Source of the DNA: Fragum whitleyi
Taxonomy: Eukaryota > Mollusca > Bivalvia > Cardiida > Cardiidae
DNA: 64,000 nucleotides
NCBI GenBank assembly: GCA_948146395.1
Contig: OX411552.1
Coordinates: 6,689,686 to 6,753,685 of the forward strand
Reading direction: 5' to 3'
The position numbers and the translations under genes are program-made. The notes beneath the pieces were generated by a model, which was not told the origin of the DNA, did no database searches, and saw only the letters and a program-made list of their open reading frames with translations. Shown piece after piece: positions 58,601-64,000 of this stretch. Position 1 is the first letter of the stretch. Each line of letters starts with the position of its first letter.

Positions 58601-61600
58601 CCGAAGTTGACATCGCTCCATTCATTCATTCCAAACACTCACTCAAAGCAAACAAAAACGCTCTAAAATCATTTGAAAACATTCCGAAATCATTCAAGAC
58701 GACCAACAATCATTTCAAATAGATGAAACTATTCTACTATTTTAATGCCTGGTGTCGATTTTAAAGTGTCTGGATGGTCCAAGAAGACAAACAACAAGAA
58801 AAATAAGAATGTTGTATGAAAGGGAGGTAATCAACATCACTAACTTTGTTCAACTTGAATAAAATTAGCGATATAGGGTTACCTTCATTTAATTTCACTC
58901 AAAACTCACTCCTCTCCCTCATTCAATTCCATTCCAAAATCATTCCAATATCATCCAGCTTGTCAATTTCAGGATGTTGTTATCTGTATGTATTTCATTT
59001 ATGTTTATACCGAATTGCACCTATTTTTCAGACTGGTAACCCGTTCCATTTCGAGAATCAGTATAAAACAGTCGCGCACATGACGTCAGACCATCCAACG
59101 GACGCCATCTACACGGCGCATAACGTGAACAAGTTCTACCTTGCCATGGACTTTAATAAAGTACAAAGTGATATATCGCTCCACCCAGAGTATTACCCAC
59201 TCAGTGATTTTGCGGGTCCACAGAACAGGGATAGCCATCTATATGCTCTACAAATTAACCATATTACCAACACGTTGCCGTGGTCACCGCTTATATCCCA
59301 ACTTGACGAAATGTCAGAGGTAAGATAGTGCAGTTACGAACATTGTGAAATTGGCAAGGTTTATGATTTTGGAACGATTTTGGAATGAAATTGAATCAGT
59401 GCGAAGAGTGGGTTTTTTAGTGAAATTAAAGGGAGATAATTCAATATCGCTAATTTTGGTCAGGAGAAAAAATAGCGATATTTATTACTTCCCTTTAATG
59501 AAATATAAGTATTTTTTCTGTTTTTGCGTGTTCATGGACCGGTCTGACACTTTAAAATCCACAAATATTAAAAGTTGATCATCTCGAACGATTTCTAAAT
59601 GTTTTCTAATGATTTCGGGACGCTTTTGATCGATTTGAGTGAGTGTTTGGAATGAATGAATGGAGCGATGAGTGAATGATTTAGAATGATTTTGATTGGA
59701 ACGAGTGGAAATTTAACGATGTTTTTAACTCTAGTTACACATAGTGAAATATACATTCATCTCGATCAAAACCATTCTTAATTGCTTTCTCATCGTTCCA
59801 TACATTCATTCCAAACGCCCAAACATTCAAAAACGCTTCAAAATCAATTAAAAAGATAAGTCCAACAACTAAATTCAAAATAGATATAGGAGAAATTAGC
59901 AATGCCATATATATAATTGAATTACAAGCATCTGTTTGGTTCTTGAAGAAATTGGACAATATTTATAGAACTTGTAGGCGTTTTATATTAAAGGCAGGTA
60001 ATATATATCGCAAATTGTGTTAATCCTGAGCAAAATATGCGCTATTGGATTACCTCCCCTTAATTTCACTTAAAACTCACTCATCTGACTCATTCAATTT
60101 CATTCCCAAACCATTCTACTACCATTCGTTATGTCAATTTCACGATGTTCCAAACTGTAGCTGTTTACAAACAGTATAGTTAAGTTTCCGATCAGACAAT
60201 GCAATAATGCACTTGCACTTACTGATCCGAATCTGTACTTTGCAAAAGAGCGTTTTCAGCTCAGCTGTTTCGGAACGATGTTCGAGTTCGAATGCATCTT
60301 TGTATATTTATTATGCCCTCTATTCTAGATCCTTTCTTTTTCAAAGATTTTCAGCTTAGCATGGTATTCGATTGAGATGCCATTGTTTTATTTTCAATTT
60401 TCAATCTTATCTATAAAGGACATTTTCTGCAATGAGACTTCATTAAAGACGAACTGTTTTGAGCACTATTGCCGGTGTCTACATAGACTGAAGGTTTCTC
60501 TCAACGATGTGGTGGAGCTTGTTATGATATCCGAGGGAAAGAACGGACTTGGCTACCATCCCATGCATTTACACGGACACAGCTTTCACGTTCTTGGTCT
60601 AGAAAAGGTAAGATAGTGTAAGGTGGAGGATCCGTAAACGTTCCGCATCGTTTTGGAGGTCGTGAACTTTAACACTGTTGATCGAGGTTTCCTAATGATT
60701 TCATTAGGAAACCTGAGTCAACATTGTGAAAGATCGTGAGTTACGAAACGTTGCGGATTTATTACAGTCCCCCTACCTTAAATAAGTGATTTTCCAAGTG
60801 CTTTGTACTGCTCCATTGGATCTGTTATGGGATTTTCGTTGGGATAAACTGATGTAACCGAATCTTGATTTGAAAAAAAGGAGTCTTGAGTCTTTAAGGA
60901 GTCTTAAATCCCAAAGAAAATCGGCGAACGGGTTCTTTATCTCAGATGACATGCGGTTTTGTGAATTTCCGTTCGATTTTGAAGTCACCAATCAAAGTTG
61001 TATCACGCTAAATTTGTTAAGATGTTGCCATTCATTTAATGGGCAATTTACGTGTTGTACAAATGCACTTATACATGTCTTGTCTTAGAATTTAGTTGAA
61101 AGATTTCTTATTCGATACGTTATTTGGAGAGATAACTCTCCAACAAGTTAGCGTCTGGCAAAAAATTAACACAAACGTTGACTTCATGTATTTAACCACG
61201 ATTTCAAAGATTCAGGCTACACGAATAAATGACTTTCAAATGAACCCCTTCTCTTTTTTTTCATTAAGTATTTTTGTTTTACAAAAAAACTGTCATACAA
61301 ATATCAACTAAGACCAGTCTGCACAAATATACAGGCTATATGGGCTTAGTACTTCCTACTTTCTGCTTAATTATTGAGGGAAAAGGAGGCTGAAATTTCA
61401 CAAAAAGTTGTTAAATGTAAAAATTATATTCCCAGGAAGAGCGTTAATTTATACAGTTATTAACATCGTCAAGGTGGCTGGATGAATGTTTTTGGATTGA
61501 TTTTGGAATGATTTTGAATGAGTTTTGAATGAAGTTTTGATAGAGTTTTGAAAGAAATTAAGGGGAGGAAATACATAATTTATTACCACACTTAAAGAAA

Positions 61601-62004
61601 CCGTTTAACTGCCTGGCTAATAAGACACTTTTAAATCCACATCCAAAAATAGAAGAATGAAACTATTCCATCGATTTGAATAAAATGTTGATCGTTATGA
61701 AACATTTCCAAGCATTTTTTAAACATTTTCAAACGTTTTTGAATGGTTTGAGTGAGTGTTTTGAAGAATGAATGACGCGCTGGGTGGGTTTGATGGAGGG
61801 GTATGTCAATTTCACAATGTTACTAACGGTAACGGATGTAAATTGCATTTTTCCAGATCAACAAGACACTGTCCAGACAAGAAGTCGAGATAATGGATCG
61901 CCGTGGACAACTAAAGAGAAACTTACAAAACCCGGTTAAGAAAGATACAGTGATGGTCCCAGATGGTGGCTATTCTATCGTCAGATTCAAGGCCGATAAC
62001 CCAG
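49608..62004 (+). CDS. Laccase-type multicopper oxidase, exons 1-10 (3' end beyond window)
   Basis: Secreted copper enzyme that oxidises phenolic substrates with reduction of oxygen to water. In invertebrates such enzymes act in cuticle, periostracum or byssus hardening, pigmentation and digestion; which applies here is unknown. Exons: 49608-49689, 49918-50138, 51659-51825, 52232-52479, 53810-53966, 55647-55811, 56529-56706, 59032-59319, 60419-60607, 61857-62004. All ten join in frame (1843 nt, 614 codons) and all introns are GT/AG. In order: hydrophobic signal peptide; Cys-rich N-terminal segment as in animal laccases; copper motif 1 (AIHWHGL, exon 3); motif 2 (HYWHSHSG, exon 4); second cupredoxin domain ([15 protein letters not shown], exon 6); motif 3 ([13 protein letters not shown], exon 9); [17 protein letters not shown] (exon 10). 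The fourth motif (HCH-type, with the T1 Cys) should follow immediately but is not found before 64000. Introns 5, 7, 8, 9 and 10 are loaded with M1 transposons. Confidence 0.93.
49918..50138 (+). CDS. Laccase exon 2: Cys-rich N-terminal segment
   Basis: 73 codons with nine cysteines ([27 protein letters not shown]) and the start of the first cupredoxin domain ([10 protein letters not shown]). The order matches the Cys-rich region of insect and mollusc laccases. Donor GTAAGT. Confidence 0.92.
50290..50900 (+). repeat. Bivalve-type repeat in laccase intron 2
   Basis: Degenerate tandem phrases: GGCTAATTTCAATTTAAATT, TTTCAATAAAACTTTTTCGG, GGCCAATTTCAATGAAACC, each followed by CAGAATG/ACGTTCC and GGTGACCC. 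Related to 22047-22552. Noncoding. Confidence 0.6.
51455..51570. mobile_element. Foldback element in laccase intron 2
   Basis: AAATGTTTGCAAACGTTTTA and ATTACAGATCGCTTTGCTCG pair with GTACAAAGCGGATTACAAT and AAACGTTTTGCGAACG. Member of the foldback family at 30690-30838, diverged. Confidence 0.55.
51659..51825 (+). CDS. Laccase exon 3: copper-ligand motif 1
   Basis: [15 protein letters not shown], then [18 protein letters not shown] and [18 protein letters not shown] provides two histidines of the trinuclear copper centre. Acceptor TATTTCAG, donor GTAAAT, phase 2 at the end. Confidence 0.95.
52232..52479 (+). CDS. Laccase exon 4: copper-ligand motif 2
   Basis: [20 protein letters not shown] contains the HxH pair of motif 2, followed by [17 protein letters not shown] and a His-rich segment LHHHSGA, ending SSILING split by the intron. 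Donor GTATTG. Confidence 0.95.
52580..53290. other. Intron 4 sequence without recognised gene
   Basis: Noncoding. A phrase near 53010 could translate [11 protein letters not shown], faintly like the start of a THAP zinc finger, but nothing else supports that. Confidence 0.3.
53300..53755 (+). pseudogene. 3' remnant of a non-LTR retrotransposon (intron 4)
   Basis: One frame reads [20 protein letters not shown] then [15 protein letters not shown], which is the usual C-terminal pattern of Jockey/CR1-like LINE proteins (LWNSLP..I....SL..FK..LK..L). About 300 bp of 3' sequence ending in AATTAAATCTACCTATC-like tail follows. Confidence 0.6.
53810..53966 (+). CDS. Laccase exon 5: low-complexity insertion
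   Basis: Encodes FANAFGSEP then a His/Ser/Thr/Gly/Asp-rich linker ([28 protein letters not shown]), then YVPHAVF. In most laccases this position holds only a short connector (LINGKG...Y), so the linker is an unusual lineage-specific expansion. Phase 2 at a GTAGAC donor. Confidence 0.85.
54477..54662 (+). mobile_element. tRNA-derived SINE (intron 5)
   Basis: The head GGCGCTCGTGGTCTAGAGG then TAGAGCGTCGGTCTCTTGG has a clear A-box, and CCCGAGTTCGCTTCCGGGAG is the B-box region. A roughly 120-bp body follows (TTCTTTCATTCGCCCACAC, ATCTAAGTTGTAAGAACTTG). Degraded but recognisable. Confidence 0.6.
55179..55615 (-). mobile_element. M1 element, intron 5, abutting exon 6
   Basis: CAGTTAACAACATCGTGAAA at the left and CACGATGTAACTAACTG|TA at the right. 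Central hairpin around TTTTGTTCAGGATGAACAAAA. The right end contains CTAAC (55609-55613), 34-38 nt before exon 6. Confidence 0.88.
55647..55811 (+). CDS. Laccase exon 6: second cupredoxin domain
   Basis: [37 protein letters not shown] and [12 protein letters not shown], all conserved laccase blocks. Its acceptor lies 31 bp downstream of the end of an M1 element. Confidence 0.95.
56529..56706 (+). CDS. Laccase exon 7
   Basis: [18 protein letters not shown], then ALGGC and [10 protein letters not shown]. The open frame continues past the exon to a stop at 56727, but GGATTG|GTGATG is a donor that keeps phase 0 with exon 8. This junction is the least certain; a small extra exon between 7 and 8 is possible. 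Confidence 0.8.
56815..57025 (+). repeat. Bivalve-type repeat (intron 7)
   Basis: TTGATAAGGGGAATATCG, GTCTGTTCGTCCGTTTGTC, and then CAAGTTCAAGGTCATCGG and GTCAAGGTCAG, again with AGGTCA half-sites. Noncoding. Confidence 0.5.
57290..57443 (-). mobile_element. M1 fragment, right end only (intron 7)
   Basis: GGTTTGTTTGGGTGTTTG, GAATGAATGGTGCGCTAAGC and CTATTTCACGATGTTTTTAAA match the right end of minus-oriented M1 copies. Confidence 0.7.
57779..58131 (+). mobile_element. M1 element (intron 7)
   Basis: TA|CAGTTAATAACATCGTG at the left; degraded right end GACGATTTTGTAAACT. Central hairpin partly kept (AGGAGGTTTTACATATCGCC, ATTGAACAAAATTAGC). Confidence 0.75.
58291..58547. mobile_element. Inverted-repeat element with GTCCCGTCAC ends (intron 7)
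   Basis: GTCCCGTCACACGGAAAGGG then ACCA at the left is inverted on the right as TGGTCCCTTTTCGAGTGACG then GGTC. A similar single end is at about 31161. Confidence 0.55.
58591..58986 (+). mobile_element. M1 element (intron 7), 45 bp before exon 8
   Basis: The left end is eroded; CATTCATTCCAAACACTCAC and the central hairpin (GGGAGGTAATCAACATCAC, AATAAAATTAGCGATAT) are clear. The right end reads TTCAGGATGTTGTTATCTG|TA. Confidence 0.75.
59032..59319 (+). CDS. Laccase exon 8
   Basis: 96 codons including [10 protein letters not shown] and [20 protein letters not shown], the third cupredoxin domain start (compare the LQINGIxFxxPxxPxLSQ pattern of laccases). The exon is flanked closely by M1 elements on both sides. 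Donor GTAAGATAGTG. Confidence 0.9.
59331..59731 (-). mobile_element. M1 element (intron 8), 11 bp after exon 8
   Basis: CAGTTACGAACATTGTG follows the exon 8 donor directly. GAGTGAGTGTTTGGAATG is present at the right. It ends AACGATGTTTTTAACTC, touching the next M1. Confidence 0.8.
59733..60157 (+). mobile_element. M1 element (intron 8), inverted neighbour
   Basis: Begins AGTTACACATAGTGAAA and ends CACGATGTTCCAAACTG|TA. It stands in opposite orientation to 59331-59731 with no spacer, so the two make a large inverted repeat. Confidence 0.8.
60419..60607 (+). CDS. Laccase exon 9: copper-ligand motif 3
   Basis: [17 protein letters not shown], then [12 protein letters not shown] and [18 protein letters not shown] with the HxxHxH ligand motif. 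Acceptor CTATAAAG, donor GTAAGATAGTG, the same 11 nt as exon 8. Confidence 0.95.
60619..60780. mobile_element. Foldback MITE, copy 2 (intron 9)
   Basis: TAAGGTGG...TCCGTAAACGTTCCGC at the left, GCGGATTTATTACAGTCC... CTACCTTA at the right, centred on GGTTTCCTAATGATTTCATT then AGGAAACC. Same family as 9413-9576. It begins 11 bp after the exon 9 donor. Confidence 0.8.
60781..61453. other. Intron 9 sequence; nothing recognised
   Basis: Noncoding AT-rich DNA between the foldback MITE and the next M1. Confidence 0.45.
61454..61829 (-). mobile_element. M1 element (intron 9), abutting exon 10
   Basis: TA|CAGTTATTAACATCGTC at the left; GGTTTGAGTGAGTGTTTTG and CAATTTCACAATGTTACTAA then CGG|TA at the right. 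The central hairpin has been lost to a small deletion. The TACTAAC in the right end lies 30-36 nt before exon 10. Confidence 0.8.
61857..62004 (+). CDS. Laccase exon 10
   Basis: [20 protein letters not shown], then [20 protein letters not shown] and KADNPG split by the intron (phase 1). The next residues in the family are the FW..HCH copper motif, which lies outside the window. Its acceptor lies 27 bp from the end of an M1 element. Confidence 0.93.
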
Positions 62005-62156
62005 GTATGACCGGAGTTTTTGCTTATTTGAGAGCCTTTACAACTAGTTTCAACAGTTTTGCATTTATATTTGAAACTGGTTTATCTTCACATGTCTTCC
62101 TGTCATTTCTCACGCCCCAATATTTCACCTGAGCCAATAGCTGCACAGTCCATCTG

Positions 62157-62462
62157 CTGTTAAAATATCGAAAATTGTCACTCACTGCGATCAAAACCAT
62201 TCAATATCACTCACTCAACGTTCCGTTCATTCATTCGAAACACTCACTCAAATCGCTCCTACAATATTGGAAAAGATTTCGAAATCGTTCAAAATGATAA
62301 ACATTTTATTCAAATGGTAAAAATTATTCTCGAACAATATTGGCGAAATTGGATTACCTCCCGTTCATTTCTCAAAAAAACGCGCTCCAGACACTCATTC
62401 AATTTCATTCCAAAATCAACCTAAAATCATCCACCTTGTCAATTTCATGATGTTGTTTACTG
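62157..62462 (+). mobile_element. M1 element (intron 10), internally shortened
   Basis: GCGATCAAAACCATTC, CATTCATTCGAAACACTCAC and the end CAATTTCATGATGTTGTTTACTG|TA. Part of the centre is deleted. Confidence 0.7.
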
Positions 62463-62804
62463 TAGAAATGTTGGGCCTTTTGGGGGTAATTCGGCCTCTG
62501 GGGGTACTTCGGTTGTTTAATACGCTAGAGGAAAATCACATCTTGTTAATTCTTTCCGATCGTCTGTGGAGATATTATTTGGCAGATTATAATATGTTTT
62601 TTTATCAAATCATAATATACCCAATTTATCCTTTCGTTGATTTTGTTTTTCGCAACGTCATGCTTTGTATTGTTTATAACGACACATAAACCCACATGCG
62701 GTATGGCGCGCTTAAATGTCCGCGCCCTAATTATTCTCGAGGTCTATTCCGTAGAATCGCCTAAGGTTCCCGGTGGTACTGCCTTATGTCAAATGTCAGA
62801 TGAA

Positions 62805-63132
62805 AACATGAAGAGTCGTGAAATGGACATTCATCTCAATCAAAATCAAAAACGCTCAAAAACAACTAAAAAAGATAAGATAAACAGACACATTCAAACT
62901 TAAAGAAATTGAAAAAAATCACATGAGTTTCACTGAAATAATTGAAATTCCAGGCGTCTGATTGGTTCTTGAGAAATAGGAAGCTATTATTTGAACTCGT
63001 ACATGTATGAATAGTTTATTAAAGGGAGGTTACGATTACCTCCCCTTATTTTCACTCAAAACTCGCTCCACTCACTCATTCAATTTCACTACAAAATCAT
63101 ACATTTTGTCAATTTCACGATGTTCTTAACTG
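62805..63132 (+). mobile_element. M1 element (intron 10), internally shortened
   Basis: AGAGTCGTGAAATGGACATT near the left and TCAATTTCACGATGTTCTTAACTG at the right. The centre is collapsed to GGGAGGTTACGATTACCTCCC, leaving only the outermost part of the hairpin. Confidence 0.75.
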
Positions 63133-64000
63133 TTTGTCGCCGTCATCAAGAGACCAATGTAGCAGTAACTGAGCTTACCCGAATCGATCTTCCTTGAATG
63201 CCTTTTGACAAGAAAAAAAGTTACCCTTAGGGTTGATCATAGAGCAAGAAAAGACATAATATTGTCGCTAGAAAACTATAGTTTAAGTACAGCTGTATAT
63301 ATTATATTTTGTTTGCTTACCAAAGATGTCTCTCTCTTTGAAATGAAGTATACAAACAAACGTGTGAAATGAAAACAAACATCTGTTCTATGGAATGAAA
63401 GAGTAAATTACTTTTTGATTGATATATGTAAAAAGAAGACCTTAAAATCAAATACAAATAAACGTTGTAAATGAATGCAGTTTATTATCAAATATATACA
63501 TAACTTAATAGAAACGACCACAAAATTCAAATTGAAATAATTAAAAACCTTCATATGAGCCATAATTATTCTTTGCTATTTTTGGTAGAACAATCGTAAA
63601 GCAACATGTAAGAGATGAAATAATGATACATGTACCACCAAATACCGTTGTTAAACAGATACGCCTCGCATTACAAAACTTTCAAAAAAAAATCAAAATG
63701 ATACAAGTGGTAATTGACAAATTGTCAATGATTTGGTATTTAAAGCTGTGCGCTTTGTCTGCTAGATCTTTTGTAGCTCACTCACATTCCATGCTTGGAC
63801 AGTGGATGTGGTAGGCATTCATCCTGTGATCAGTGTGAAAACCTGTCTGTAAGAGGAGAGAGTCTGGAAATTAATAGCCATTCTCTGTAAGCACTTACAC
63901 TTTTTTGGAACGCATAAGAACAGATTTTGTTCACACTTGCACAAGTTGAACCCCATATAAGATCATTACAAAATATATCACTAATTCGGAAACGGGTGCT
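63133..64000. other. Intron 10 continuing to the window edge
   Basis: No laccase exon found: no frame gives a WxMHCHxxxH-like motif. No other gene seen. Confidence 0.5.

Noticed and set aside
58846..59328. 160-codon frame reading through the exon 8 acceptor
   Set aside because: The part before 59032 is M1 sequence; the AG at 59030-59031 with the pyrimidine tract marks the true exon start.
63623..63814. Final laccase exon containing AHSHSMLGQW
   Set aside because: Has no HCH or Cys, no acceptor in the right phase, and does not fit the family sequence after KADNPG.

Overview
The window looks like nuclear DNA of a mollusc, most likely a bivalve. It is AT-rich and repeat-dense, with one intron-containing gene. 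It carries several interspersed families that I recognise as typical of bivalve genomes, such as units beginning AGCTCACCTGAGC and TGACCTTGACC-rich units. This assignment is inference; the species cannot be named from the sequence. Layout: bases 1-6.7 kb hold two copies (about 1.66 kb each) of a decayed non-LTR retrotransposon, separated by a repeat of TGACCTTGACC-rich units. Bases 6.7-18 kb are a mosaic of short inverted-repeat elements, tandem repeats, tRNA-like (SINE-type) fragments and one weak Tc1-like relic. Bases 18.3-27.3 kb read as a nested insertion: a 0.4-kb inverted-repeat element (here called family M1) is split by an 8.6-kb minus-strand L1/Tx1-like LINE that has a poly(A) tail and a 7-bp target duplication, and that LINE is itself split by about 2.5 kb of other repeats including another M1. 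Bases 28.4-29.4 kb hold a broken Tc1/mariner transposase of DD34E type. Bases 33-46.7 kb hold a second nest: an M1 copy is split by LINE-1, and LINE-1 is split by LINE-2. LINE-2 is flanked on both sides by the same nearly identical 3.85-kb segment, as if its target-site duplication were 3.85 kb long. Bases 49.6-62 kb carry the only host gene recognised: ten exons of a secreted, laccase-type multicopper oxidase. Its signal peptide, Cys-rich N-terminal segment and three of the four copper-ligand motifs are visible. The last exon(s), with the HCH copper motif, lie beyond the right edge. All ten exons join in frame with GT/AG junctions, giving 1843 coding bases. The main theme is the M1 family. 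M1 elements are about 0.43 kb long, with CAGTTA...TAACTG termini next to TA, GAGTGAGTG/CATTCATTC subterminal repeats and a conserved central hairpin of about 2 x 32 bp. About 20 copies or fragments are present, nine of them in laccase introns. In introns 5 and 9 the M1 end lies 27-31 bp from the 3' splice site and contains the best branch-point-like sequence (CTAAC or TACTAAC), so the transposon may supply the splicing signal. Exon 8 is wedged between M1 copies on both sides. No CRISPR, rRNA, bacterial operon or intact functional tRNA was seen. No other host gene could be supported.
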